DNA of 64,000 nucleotides from an uncultured Cytophagales bacterium (GTDB lineage: Bacteria > Bacteroidota > Bacteroidia > Cytophagales > Thermonemataceae): contig CALEMF010000049.1 of assembly GCA_937911505.1 (NCBI GenBank), positions 44,552-108,551 on the forward strand, in the 5' to 3' direction. The position numbers were made by a program, and so were the translations under genes. A model generated the notes under the pieces. The model had not been told where the DNA came from. It saw only the letters and a program-made list of their open reading frames with translations, and made no database searches. Below, piece by piece: positions 45,305 to 53,683 of this stretch. Numbering within the stretch: position 1 is the stretch's first letter; every line of letters starts with the position of its first letter.

Positions 45305-45412
45305 ATGAAAAAGCTAAAGAATGTAATCATTGCTTGTGTAGATATCTATCCTACCACCACCCTTTTACTGTCGCTTGGCTCCTGCCAAGTGACAGTAATT
45401 TCTTATTCCTGA
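45305..45412 (+). pseudogene. Possible truncated ORF cut by a spacer repeat
   Basis: An ATG with an AGAGAG purine tract 5 bp before it reads MKKLKNVIIACVDI and then enters the family-3 hairpin repeat, where it stops after 35 codons. It looks like a gene start whose body has been replaced by the repeat. The fragment is too short to identify. Confidence 0.3.
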
Positions 45413-45490
45413 GTTGTAAGCGAAAGATAAAGTCATAGGGCACATATGCCCCCTTGACAAGCAGTTTTTTATTCATTAATTTATAATGGT
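45357..45490 (+). repeat. Hairpin spacer repeat (family 3), copy b
   Basis: Best-preserved hairpin: ACTGTCGCTTGGC-TCCT-GCCAAGTGACAGT at 45367-45396, 13-bp arms with one G-T pair, then, 55 bp on, CCCTTGACAAGCAGTTTTTT and ATTCATTAATTT. Shared with copies a, c and d. Confidence 0.72.
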
Positions 45491-45528
45491 AAAATAAGTT
45501 TCTAGTTGTTTGAAAATAGCAGATTAAG

Positions 45529-45939
45529 ATGAATAGAAAATTTAAAATCACACTCATAGTTTTATCAATAAGTGTTACTACAATATTAGGGTTCATAGCA
45601 TTTAAACCTTTCATAATGAGTAAAGGCGATTTAGCTTCTTTCAACCAAAAAGTTAAGGACGGAGATGTTATATTTCGCTGCAAATATTCTGGGGAGTCAG
45701 GGCAAACAAATGAGTTTGGAATAATAGAAAAGTCTTGGGGAAGTGTTTATGTTTGGGACGATCAAAATACAATGAAACAGAATCTTCAGGCTTGGACTGG
45801 GAAAGGAAATGGAGGTCGAGTAAAGGTGTTTAGAATAAAGGAAGCTGGCTTTGATATAAATAAAGCGGAATTAGAAAACGGAGCCTATAACCACTTAATG
45901 ACTTCTGATAAAATGGAATTCGTGACAGAAAGTTATTAA
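45529..45939 (+). CDS. Small membrane-anchored protein of unknown function
   Basis: 136 aa. A single N-terminal hydrophobic helix (about residues 6-25, ITLIVLSISVTTILGFIAF) is followed by a soluble beta-rich domain with VIFRCKYSGESGQTNEFGIIEKSWGSVYVWDD. No recognised family. The 3' flank reads ACGACTAACTTCTGAAAACC-TTCGC-GGATTTTCA, with a near-perfect hairpin. The next gene starts after a MITE-like element. Confidence 0.5.
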   Translation: MNRKFKITLIVLSISVTTILGFIAFKPFIMSKGDLASFNQKVKDGDVIFRCKYSGESGQTNEFGIIEKSWGSVYVWDDQNTMKQNLQAWTGKGNGGRVKVFRIKEAGFDINKAELENGAYNHLMTSDKMEFVTESY

Positions 45940-46042
45940 TAAGAAAGCCTGCATACGACTAACTTCTGAAAACCTTCGCGGATTTTCAATTCGGCGTATA
46001 CTTACAAAGCTAATTGCTAACCTACTTAAAGGAAACTGTATC

Positions 46043-46377
46043 AGAGCAGGTTTAAATTTTTCTAACTACTTTTTTTAAAGGTTTATATAAGTGCGTTGGC
46101 CTGAAAATCCAGCGGGGAGGCGGGCAGATTTGTGAGGGGAAGCTTTGGATTTGACTTCGTCGAGCTCGCAAGCTCGGTTTTTGGTTCGTTTTTGGCTACG
46201 CCGAGCTCGCCAGAGGCTCGGTTCATCAAGAACCGGAACGAAGTGGAGTTCAGCGAAGCTAACCGACGAAGGAGCTCGACGCAGTCAAAAAATGAACGAA
46301 AGGTAAATAGAAGGATAAGTGGTGAAAGTTTTGAAAAATGTCAGTCGTGCAGAGTTTAATTTTCAAACATTCTGTTA
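46043..46377 (+). repeat. MITE-like element, copy B (with GAGCTC-type insert)
   Basis: About 335 bp. Left end AGAGCAGGTTTAAATTTTT and right end GTTTAATTTTCAAACATTCTGT are inverted. Core shared with copy A: GGCCTGAAAATCCAGCGGGG, GAAGCTTTGGATTT, TTTTTGGTTCG and AATGAACGAAAGG. Between these it carries an insert rich in GAGCTCG, GACTTCGTCGAGCTCG and its reverse-complement-like AACCGACGAAGGAGCTCGACG. A 75-codon frame within the element (46132-46359) is not convincing as a gene. It fills most of a 556-bp gene-free stretch. Confidence 0.78.
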
Positions 46378-46495
46378 ATCTCTCTAGCTAAAAGCAGGAG
46401 AAATGAGCAAAAATGGATGATTTGAGCGTAAAATCGAGAACTTATAACCAACTGAATACCCACATTTGAAATAGACGTTAGTCAGCATTAGGCAA

Positions 46496-47632
46496 ATGAA
46501 AAAACCAATCACCCTCTATATACCAAGCTATTATGACAAACAAACGGTGAATGGAAATCGTCTTGTACTCAGCAAAACAAAGCCATTACTAGAAGAAGAT
46601 AACAATAAAGCACAATTGATGGCCAGTATCGAACAGGTCGAAAACTATCAATGCACCATTCCTGAAATAGAAGAAGAGTACCGAGCAATTGCTACAAATT
46701 GCTTTCATAGAGATCGTGAAAAAGAATGGGCTTTATCATTTAAAATAAGTAATTGTAAAGTGTACGATTATAATTGGGATGACCAACATTATCATTTCAA
46801 AATTCTCTGGATTGTAATTTCAGAAAAGTTTATGCTGCAACTTTTTGGACTTTTTGAGCCGCAATATGCTGCCTTTTACAAAAGACATTTTATGATTTAT
46901 TCTCAAGACACAGCAATTGATACAACCTTTAACTTTTCTAAGACTCAAGACCCTAAAGAACTATTCTCCTATAAGTCTGTAGCTGTAGGTATAGAAGAAT
47001 TACAGGAACTCATTGATGGCGAAAAGCAAGAGGAAGCACACGCACAGTATTTAGAAGAAAATCTCAAAACTTCCAACCCTGACTTTTATACTGTTCTCGA
47101 ACGTGAACTCAAAGAAAAAGAAGAAGTTAGTATAGAGAATTTTATCTGTACAAATTGGAATATGTATTATGATTTGTATAATCCTGAGAATTTTTCTGAC
47201 CCAGACAGTACCCTAGAATGGGAAGACAATGCTGATGTTTATGAATACTACGAAAGCCCGTTTACTGACAAATCTAAAGTAAATGTTGTCTGTAACGAGC
47301 TTGCGTTTGATTTAAGTACACTGAAAAACCTTATCAAAAATAAAGAGATGGTAGAAGAAAAACTACTTTCTTTTTTTGAACATTACACTTTCGGCAACGG
47401 AGGAGCTTATGCCGATGCTATTCATTACAAATATGCCAGAATAGAAATCGAGCGATTACACAACACCACATACACCAATCAAGAATTTTTGAAACGTAAC
47501 CTGTGCCTGCAAGACATTATATTCACAGAAAATACCAACGAATTAAAACTGTATTTCCATTGCAGTTGGGACACTGAGCACGGCATGGATGTGATCGTTG
47601 ATGAAAATTTTGACTGTAAAATTGGAGAGTAG
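46496..47632 (+). CDS. Orphan cytosolic protein, C-terminus DUF6985-like
   Basis: 378 aa, no signal, acidic. The N-terminal 180 residues include FQMLQLFGLFEPQ-like hydrophobic patches; no family recognised. The last 60 residues (CLQDIIFTENTNELKLYFHCSWDTEHGMDVIVDENFDCKIGE, given here in pieces: IIFTENTNELKLYF, then WDTEHGMDVI) resemble the WDxEHG pattern found in DUF6985 immunity-like proteins. It lies alone, 19 bp after a GTTAGTC core (46477). A role as an orphan immunity protein is possible. Confidence 0.5.
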   Translation: MKKPITLYIPSYYDKQTVNGNRLVLSKTKPLLEEDNNKAQLMASIEQVENYQCTIPEIEEEYRAIATNCFHRDREKEWALSFKISNCKVYDYNWDDQHYHFKILWIVISEKFMLQLFGLFEPQYAAFYKRHFMIYSQDTAIDTTFNFSKTQDPKELFSYKSVAVGIEELQELIDGEKQEEAHAQYLEENLKTSNPDFYTVLERELKEKEEVSIENFICTNWNMYYDLYNPENFSDPDSTLEWEDNADVYEYYESPFTDKSKVNVVCNELAFDLSTLKNLIKNKEMVEEKLLSFFEHYTFGNGGAYADAIHYKYARIEIERLHNTTYTNQEFLKRNLCLQDIIFTENTNELKLYFHCSWDTEHGMDVIVDENFDCKIGE

Positions 47633-47820
47633 CTATCCATTAGGTACCTGCTGTCGATTGATTTGCGCCAAAATATAAGTCCCTAACCTACCCCCTTAAT
47701 GGTTAAGTTTTTGTTAACTATCTTTAGTAGATACCAACTCGAGTTGGCTAATAGTACAGTACAACCTATACCGCTCCGGTCGTTAGTATCCCTTTGGGAA
47801 CCTACAATAACTTAAATAAA

Positions 47821-48246
47821 ATGAAGAGATTAATTATATTTTTAGCATTAAACTTTGGGTTATTTTTCACTGGCTTCTCACAAGAATATATACGCGAGGA
47901 TATCATCAAACTCACCGAGATTTCGAAAGACAAGAAATACGGATACACACAAAAAAAGCCTATAAAAACAGGAAAAGTATCTAAAGGATACCATTTTTTA
48001 AATGCCTTGAGAGGGCCCGATGGAGAAAAAGTAAGCTATCAGCGGAAAGGGAGTTGTTGTGATTTCGAGTCTGAGGCGGCCGCACTCGGAACAGGATTTC
48101 TCGATATATATATAGTATGGTATGAAGGGGGACAACCTGTTACACTCTATATAAATAATTACGAGTACGAAGACCTAAAATGTCCAACAGGATTTACTTT
48201 TATCACTTCTGATGCTATTAAAACTGATGAGACCTCGCCTGATTAA
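47821..48246 (+). CDS. Small secreted protein, family often misnamed as a KDO aldolase
   Basis: 141 aa from the ATG at 47821; an upstream in-frame ATG at 47794 adds nine residues but breaks the clean signal peptide (MKRLIIFLALNFGLFFTGFSQ). The mature part has YTQKKPIKTGKVSKGYHFLNALRGPDGEKVSYQRKGSCCDFES (in pieces: FLNALRGPDGEK, then GSCCDF) and LYINNYEYEDLKCPTGFTF. This family is common in flavobacteria and is sometimes labelled 2-dehydro-3-deoxyphosphooctonate aldolase in databases; the size and signal rule that out. Function unknown, exported. Confidence 0.6.
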   Translation: MKRLIIFLALNFGLFFTGFSQEYIREDIIKLTEISKDKKYGYTQKKPIKTGKVSKGYHFLNALRGPDGEKVSYQRKGSCCDFESEAAALGTGFLDIYIVWYEGGQPVTLYINNYEYEDLKCPTGFTFITSDAIKTDETSPD

Positions 48247-48336
48247 TTACCAGCAAAAACTACTAATTACGGTAATTCAAATATTTACTAAAAGAGGTAA
48301 GAGGTGATTAAAAAATCCCCACTATCAAGATAAACA

Positions 48337-49302
48337 ATGCAGATATACTTAGCTTATAGAAGTGCCTACTTCCCGAATGCTAGATTCATAAAAGCGTTTA
48401 ACGAAGAATCTATTTTAAGTTGGTTTCAAAAAAATTGGGAGGTATTTACCAAAGAGGGAGCAGCAGAAAGTAAGGAATATATAGAAGTGCTTGGTACAGC
48501 CATTTATGGATTTCCAATTTGGCAGATAGACGATGAGCCTGTTCCAAGTAAACCAAAGGATTTCCTAGAGTTGAAATCTATAATTGAAAAATATATTTAC
48601 AATAATGAGATAAGCGGTAACGAAAACTGCCTAAAAGTACTGACAGATGATGACGAAATTGAGCTTGCTTGGTTTATGTTTACAGAGAAGTATAAACAAG
48701 AAAATATTGAAAATTTGCAGGTATGGTTTTCTGAGGAGATACCGACAGATTTTGGGATAAAGGGGCAAAAACTAGATGCTGGTAAAGAGATACTCCCAAA
48801 GGGGAATCAAGAAGGTTGTACTTATTTTATCTCCTGCCCAATTTATGATAGCGCCAACTTTGAAGACCTAGAAGGCACTTACAAGATTGAAAACATCCGT
48901 CTCCCCGATTTTTTAAATCATATACTAACAAATCGATTAACCTACGCAGACGAAGAGGCATACACATCCACTTTAAACGAGATTAACTATATAAAGCATA
49001 TTGCCAAAAAAACACAAAGTAAAGATTTAAGGGAAGTACTGGACATCTTTAGTAGGAAACCAATTACAGCTTTACAAGACACAGCGTACAAGAGATTATC
49101 CATTGAGGAACTTCTCAAAATGGAACTTAGCAACAAAGAAGAAAAATCAATCCTCAACTATTCAGAGCATTTCTGTGAAATCTGCATAAACACCTTAGGC
49201 GTATTTTATAACTACTGGATTTTATTCGATGACTTGTGGGTTGAGAAAAATCAAACACTTGCAAGATCAATCTTGAGGTTTGGAGAAAGTTGGGAAATAT
49301 AA
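48337..49302 (+). CDS. Orphan cytosolic protein
   Basis: 321 aa, no signal, no membrane helix, strongly acidic and helical. It begins MQIYLAYRSAYFPNARF and has a Trp-rich front third (WFQKNWEVF, FPIWQIDDEP). I recognise no domain. The C-terminal part (EHFCEICINTLGVFYNYWILFDDLW) could be an immunity-like or adaptor surface. It stands alone in a cassette-like setting. Confidence 0.45.
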   Translation: MQIYLAYRSAYFPNARFIKAFNEESILSWFQKNWEVFTKEGAAESKEYIEVLGTAIYGFPIWQIDDEPVPSKPKDFLELKSIIEKYIYNNEISGNENCLKVLTDDDEIELAWFMFTEKYKQENIENLQVWFSEEIPTDFGIKGQKLDAGKEILPKGNQEGCTYFISCPIYDSANFEDLEGTYKIENIRLPDFLNHILTNRLTYADEEAYTSTLNEINYIKHIAKKTQSKDLREVLDIFSRKPITALQDTAYKRLSIEELLKMELSNKEEKSILNYSEHFCEICINTLGVFYNYWILFDDLWVEKNQTLARSILRFGESWEI

Positions 49303-49380
49303 AAGCTTTATCACCAGCCTAAAGAAGACTGTTTCAAACGTATTGAACCGAAATACGCCCAATACAAGCAGGTATCAACT

Positions 49381-49440
49381 GATTTACTACTCCTTGACGA
49401 GCAATCTTTTATTAAGTAATTTAAAGGAAAAAGAAGAGTT
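49381..49440 (+). repeat. Hairpin spacer repeat (family 3), copy c (right part only)
   Basis: TACTACTCCTTGACGAGCAA then TCTTTTATTAAGTAATTTAAAGG matches the right part of copy a; the left hairpin is missing. It lies in the 210-bp spacer before the DKNYY gene. A later ACAACGTCTACC at 49477 resembles a core site. Confidence 0.55.
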
Positions 49441-49512
49441 AAAGATAACTACCTTGGTTGGGTAGTACGCCATACAACGTCTACCATCCATCGTAATAAA
49501 TCAAATTGAAAA

Positions 49513-50775
49513 ATGGCAGAGCCAGCAGGCATTTTTATCGAAGTATCCATTGATGAAAAAGGAGTTAAGAAAATCTTAAACCATAAATTTGAAGAAGCCA
49601 AGTTTGGGAAAAAACTAGGCTATTATTTCAGTGAGCTTCTTTTCAATAGAATCAATGACCCAACCAACGTTTTCTTATTCAATTACAATAAAAAAGAGCA
49701 AAAGTGCTTCATCGCCTATCTACTGAATCATTTTTCTGAAGCTGGAATTTCCCACTTTCCAAAAATTCTTACAATAATCAATACATTTAGACATCCTGAC
49801 AGTGACGCCCATGCCGTAGTGATGACCACCTTCCCCGAAGCTTTATGGGGTTATGAGATAGCAGAAGAAGTTCACAAAATTCCTCCAAAAAATATCTCTC
49901 AAGATATGATCGATCATCTTTCTAGTAAATTCTGGACTTTTTCCGAAAACAACGATTTTCCTGAGCCTCAAAAAGCGATCAATAAGAGAAACTACTTCTA
50001 CAAAAACTTCAAAAACTACTACAAGAAATATCTCGCGTACATTGAAGAAACGCTAAAACCCCAACGAATAGCAACAGCAACCAAGGAAGAGCCTTACAGA
50101 CTAATCAATAATTTCTACACCTACGGAAACAAAGTATACGAGTTCAGAGATTACACCAATCAAATTATTGAATTACCCAAAGCAGACCCGTTGACTTTCG
50201 GTGCGAGAGGTTACTTGGCAGATAAAAACTATGTGTATGCCTGTAGGCTAACACCAGATTCGCCAACTAACGACCTTCCTGGTGGTAGAAACAACCCCAA
50301 AGCTATTTGGGAGTGGTACATTGTAGAGGGTATTCACGGCGGAAGTTATGAATATATCAAAGAAAAGTGGGATACCATTTATTTCAGAGATAAGGACAAT
50401 ATATTTTACGGTTTAAAGAAAGTAGAGGACGCCGACAGAAACAGCTTTGAGTATTTAGACTTCTGCTTTGGAAGAGATAAAAATCAGGTATTTTTCTGCG
50501 ATAGGATAATCCCCATTAATACAAACGATTTTGAGTTGAATGCAAATGGCTTCATTTACGATAGACAAAACATTTTTCACTACGGTAATCAGATACCTCT
50601 AGATGCGCAAACATTTAAAGTTTTAGAATGTAAAAAAGGAACGTACAAGGGCGTAGGCATTAACGGACATCCTTCCACAGGAACCTTTGTTCTTGAAGAT
50701 AAAAATGGCAAGTATGAGTACAATAGAGACTGGGAAGGAGAAAAAGTAAAGCGCATCACAGAATATAAAAATTGA
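49513..50775 (+). CDS. DKNYY-family protein
   Basis: 420 aa, cytosolic. N-terminal half (1-200) is unidentified, with a helical stretch. The C-terminal 200 residues show repeats typical of the DKNYY family: LADKNYVYACRLTP, RDKDNIFYGLKKV, GRDKNQVFFCDRII, YDRQNIFHYGNQI, each with a D-K/R-x-x-V/I-F/Y pattern and a following D-x-x-T/S-F. These beta-type repeats occur in secreted or cytosolic proteins, some of which are immunity proteins. Alone between spacers. Confidence 0.66.
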   Translation: MAEPAGIFIEVSIDEKGVKKILNHKFEEAKFGKKLGYYFSELLFNRINDPTNVFLFNYNKKEQKCFIAYLLNHFSEAGISHFPKILTIINTFRHPDSDAHAVVMTTFPEALWGYEIAEEVHKIPPKNISQDMIDHLSSKFWTFSENNDFPEPQKAINKRNYFYKNFKNYYKKYLAYIEETLKPQRIATATKEEPYRLINNFYTYGNKVYEFRDYTNQIIELPKADPLTFGARGYLADKNYVYACRLTPDSPTNDLPGGRNNPKAIWEWYIVEGIHGGSYEYIKEKWDTIYFRDKDNIFYGLKKVEDADRNSFEYLDFCFGRDKNQVFFCDRIIPINTNDFELNANGFIYDRQNIFHYGNQIPLDAQTFKVLECKKGTYKGVGINGHPSTGTFVLEDKNGKYEYNRDWEGEKVKRITEYKN

Positions 50776-51020
50776 AGTCGTTCAGACGCTTTATTTTTGA
50801 CTGAAAGTGAGCTAGAGCGGGCGATACTTTAAGAGCATTCTATGACTACTTAGCCTCTGTTAAATGATGGTGATTATTATTCATGAGTTGTAATTATAAA
50901 TCTACCTTGTAAGATTCTAAGTTCACCATACCTTTTTACTTTAAATAAGGTATGGGCGCAGGAGCGATTTACAAAACCTACCACCAGTGGTTCGGATATA
51001 CATAAGTTGTGATGGAAAAA

Positions 51021-51037
51021 TATATACAATGTGTATA
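51021..51037. repeat. 17-bp palindrome, copy 7
   Basis: TATATACAATGTGTATA, followed by TTAAGATACTAGCACCA. It lies 31 bp before the phzF-like gene. The following ACTAGCACCA is the reverse complement, with one or two changes, of the TGGTGCTAAC just after the same gene. Confidence 0.78.
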
Positions 51038-51068
51038 TTAAGATACTAGCACCAATTAAAACGACTCA

Positions 51069-51872
51069 ATGATACAAATATTCATAGTAGATTCATTTAC
51101 GGATAAGCCGTTTCAAGGAAATCCAGCGGGAGTATGCTTACTTGAAGAATCTACCACAGAAGAAATGATGCAGTCAATCGCAAACGAACTGAATTTATCG
51201 GAAACCGTTTTTCTACTTCCAACTGAAAGTAATCAATACAGACTACGATATTTTTCTCCTATCGTGGAAGTTGACTTTTGTGGTCATGCTACCTTAGCAG
51301 CGTCAAAGGTAATTTTTGAGAAATTTAATGATGAAACAGTTGAATTTATCACACACAAAGGATTACAATTAACTGCTACGCTTGAAAATGAAGCCATTAA
51401 TATGTCATTTCCATTATACCAAACGACAGAATATACGCCGAACAAAAAACTATTGGATGCTTTTGGATTAGAAGATGAAGTATCCACCAGATTTTCTAAA
51501 GACTTAGATATGCTTATAATTGAAGTGAAGGACAAGCAAACACTATTGAATATTAATCCAGATTTTCAAAAAGCAATTGAAAGTTCTGACTCCATAAAAG
51601 AAGTGGTAATAACTACAAAATCTGAAGATAAAGATTATGATTTCTATTCAAGATGCTTCTGCCCTTGGATTGGTATTAATGAAGATCCTGTAACTGGAGC
51701 AGCTCATTCTGTTTTAGCAAAATATTGGGGTGACATTTTAAATAAAAAAGCAATGTCAGCTTTTCAACTGTCAAAACGAGGTGGATATTTAAATCTTAAC
51801 ATAGTAAGCGACAATGTTTTGGAAGTTAGAAGTAATGCAAAGATTGTATTTAGAGGTGAGTTGAACACATAA
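51069..51872 (+). CDS. PhzF-family isomerase
   Basis: 267 aa, cytosolic. PhzF/diaminopimelate-epimerase-like fold: FIVDSFTDKPFQGNPAGVCLL at the start, ANELNLSETVFLLP with the conserved Glu of the active site (near residue 45), VDFCGHATLAA near residue 75 and DPVTGAAHSVLAKYW. The family isomerises small acids such as dihydro-hydroxyanthranilate; substrate unknown here and no phenazine genes nearby. The gene has matching inverted ends (see palindrome copy 7), which supports its being a single mobile cassette. Confidence 0.87.
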   Translation: MIQIFIVDSFTDKPFQGNPAGVCLLEESTTEEMMQSIANELNLSETVFLLPTESNQYRLRYFSPIVEVDFCGHATLAASKVIFEKFNDETVEFITHKGLQLTATLENEAINMSFPLYQTTEYTPNKKLLDAFGLEDEVSTRFSKDLDMLIIEVKDKQTLLNINPDFQKAIESSDSIKEVVITTKSEDKDYDFYSRCFCPWIGINEDPVTGAAHSVLAKYWGDILNKKAMSAFQLSKRGGYLNLNIVSDNVLEVRSNAKIVFRGELNT

Positions 51873-51928
51873 ACTGGTGCTAACAATATGTATAAGTGAT
51901 AGCCGTTTAAATGATAAAAGGAAAGAAT

Positions 51929-52055
51929 AAGAGTATGTTTAAGTTCTCTTGACTATCTGTTTTTAAGATCGATATAAACGCGTCAGTCTGAAAATCCAGC
52001 GGAAAGGTAGGTCGGGTTCTTGGGCAGAAGCTTTGGATTTAGTTGCACTAAGCTC
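51929..52055 (+). repeat. MITE-like element, copy C (right end lost)
   Basis: Left half only: AGAGTATGTTTAAG left terminus, CTGTTTTTAAGATCGATATAAACG, then CTGAAAATCCAGCGG and GAAGCTTTGGATTT. After this the sequence changes to a family-3 hairpin repeat (52086 on), so the right half has been lost. It forms part of a 388-bp gene-free spacer. Confidence 0.75.
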
Positions 52056-52085
52056 TCGTTGGTCAGGATAAAAACCTGATTACCC

Positions 52086-52170
52086 TACTGTCACTTGGCT
52101 CTTGTCAAATAACGGTGCTTCCTTAAATCAACAGTTTAAAGCAGGCACTACTTATTCAATACCTCTACCT
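52086..52170 (+). repeat. Hairpin spacer repeat (family 3), copy d (left part)
   Basis: CTACTGTCACTTGGCTCTTGTCAAAT aligns with the left hairpin motif of copy b (written here in pieces: CTGTCACTTGGCTC, then TGTCAAAT). It follows the truncated MITE-like copy C and ends at the palindrome region. Confidence 0.6.
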
Positions 52171-52201
52171 AATTGCTTGAACCCTTTTTGCCTCCATAAT
52201 A

Positions 52202-52218
52202 TATACACAATGCGTATA
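52202..52218. repeat. 17-bp palindrome, copy 8
   Basis: TATACACAATGCGTATA: one change in the right arm. It is followed by TTGGTGATATAGTG with no clear GTTA core. It lies 42 bp before the 141-aa gene. Confidence 0.7.
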
Positions 52219-52260
52219 TTGGTGATATAGTGCTTTATCAAACAAAAAAGAAATACTTTA

Positions 52261-52686
52261 ATGGTTGACTTAGATAAAAATACACAAGAGATTAAAGAAT
52301 TTATAAATGCTTCTCTTAACAGATTTCAAGAAGAAAACGGACAACCAAACTCGATTGGCATTTATTGTTGCCCTTGGGCTGGATGGCTCACCACTAACTA
52401 CAATATTCATAAGAACATCGCTGATACTGAAAATAACTGTCCTGACTTTGAATTTGTTGAATATGACTTTTTAGAACTATCAGAATGGGCGGATGAATAT
52501 GAAACTGACCATCCTGAATATAAACTGAACGGTTCCGTCATCAGGCATAGCCACAACGCTGGCGACGAAAGCCTAAACGAAAGGATATTTGAATACTTAA
52601 AGCCAATTGTAGTTGATTTCAAAGAGAAACATAATTTCAACTTTCTTCTTCAAATGCTGGACAGCCATAAAGTAGAAGTGATTTAA
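52261..52686 (+). CDS. Orphan cytosolic protein (immunity-like)
   Basis: 141 aa, acidic, no signal. N-terminal helix with IKEFINASLNRFQEENG, then a Cys/Trp-rich IYCCPWAGWLTTNYN, and a C-terminal helix FKEKHNFNFLLQML. Small acidic proteins with this order resemble DUF4303-type immunity proteins; no direct match can be claimed. It is the gene after palindrome copy 8. Confidence 0.5.
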   Translation: MVDLDKNTQEIKEFINASLNRFQEENGQPNSIGIYCCPWAGWLTTNYNIHKNIADTENNCPDFEFVEYDFLELSEWADEYETDHPEYKLNGSVIRHSHNAGDESLNERIFEYLKPIVVDFKEKHNFNFLLQMLDSHKVEVI

Positions 52687-52775
52687 AGATAGATATAAAC
52701 GAGCTCAGTAAATAAAAAGGTATTCTCTACAACATTAAAGTATGCATACCAGCAGGTGGTCGTCAAACAAACTGT

Positions 52776-53621
52776 ATGAATAAAAAGCCATTTAAAGACA
52801 TCAACCAAAGCGATACCGCTAAAAGGAAGTTGAGCAATATTGCTAAAAACAATCGTCTACCGCTTGCATTCGTTACGATACTCTATAATTACAATTGGGA
52901 TTTAGATACTGACGGCAGAGAAAGTATCGGGTGGGTGGCTAGTGATCAATATACTGAAAAAGACCTTTTAGAAGGGCGCGCGCGTATTCTTGCGTTTTTA
53001 GGGAAAAAAGAGGCACCTCATCTGAAAAAGGAGCACATCGTTGAAGAATTCATTGCTACCTACAAAGAAGTAGAGCAGCAAGCCTTAGAAACCAAATTAC
53101 TTATTGCAGGCGAAACAAAAAATAATGCGTACTTATCCGAATATGCTACTTTTCATTACCTCACTCACCTATCGGCTGAGAAATTGATACCACTTGCCCC
53201 AAAGGGAGCCTACAAGCCAAATGATTTAATTAAATATTTATTCTTAAAAGTCTTCAGAGGCGGAGGTATCGAAAGAGCTAACCTTTTTTATTGCTATACC
53301 GATTTATGTATAAGGCTCCCGTACGAGCAGAAAGAAATACCCATTAAAAACAATTGGATTGCCACGTTACTACAGAAAATCAGCGTAGAAAAGCCGCAAA
53401 CACTTTCTGATTTACTTAACAGTTGTAAAGGCATCCTTAGAGGGGATAAATTTTTTAAGCAAAGAGTTCTTCAAGCGCTTTCTTACGCTGGGAAATTAAA
53501 AGTTAATGACATTGATGTTGCCAAGATATATCTCCCTGAGTTTAGAGATACATTAGCGAGTCATTTTTACTCGAATGAGTGGACCTATCCACTGAGAATG
53601 TGGAATGAAAGAAACAAGTGA
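52776..53621 (+). CDS. Orphan cytosolic protein
   Basis: 281 aa, basic and helical, no signal or membrane helix. Visible: LPLAFVTILYNYNWDLDTDGRESIGWV at the N-terminus (in pieces: TILYNYNWDLD and SIGWVASD), then long helices with EEFIATYKEVEQQALETKL and, near residue 155, a stretch YKPNDLIKYLFLKVFRGGGIERANLF. I recognise no family. The following gene starts 62 bp later. Confidence 0.45.
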   Translation: MNKKPFKDINQSDTAKRKLSNIAKNNRLPLAFVTILYNYNWDLDTDGRESIGWVASDQYTEKDLLEGRARILAFLGKKEAPHLKKEHIVEEFIATYKEVEQQALETKLLIAGETKNNAYLSEYATFHYLTHLSAEKLIPLAPKGAYKPNDLIKYLFLKVFRGGGIERANLFYCYTDLCIRLPYEQKEIPIKNNWIATLLQKISVEKPQTLSDLLNSCKGILRGDKFFKQRVLQALSYAGKLKVNDIDVAKIYLPEFRDTLASHFYSNEWTYPLRMWNERNK

Positions 53622-53683
53622 TATCTTAACAAGTGGGTTCAATAGTCAAATTCAAAAAACCTGACCACTGAAAGCCTGAACAA

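Noticed and set aside
46132..46359. 75-codon open frame in copy B of the MITE-like element
   Set aside because: Its translation follows repeat structure and is not shared by the other copies; no ribosome-binding site.
47821..48246. KDO-8-phosphate synthase/aldolase, a database label used for similar proteins
   Set aside because: The protein is about 141 aa with a signal peptide, far too small for the enzyme and exported.
49280..49465. 61-codon frame after the 321-aa gene
   Set aside because: It begins inside the previous gene, runs through a spacer repeat and shows no recognisable protein pattern.
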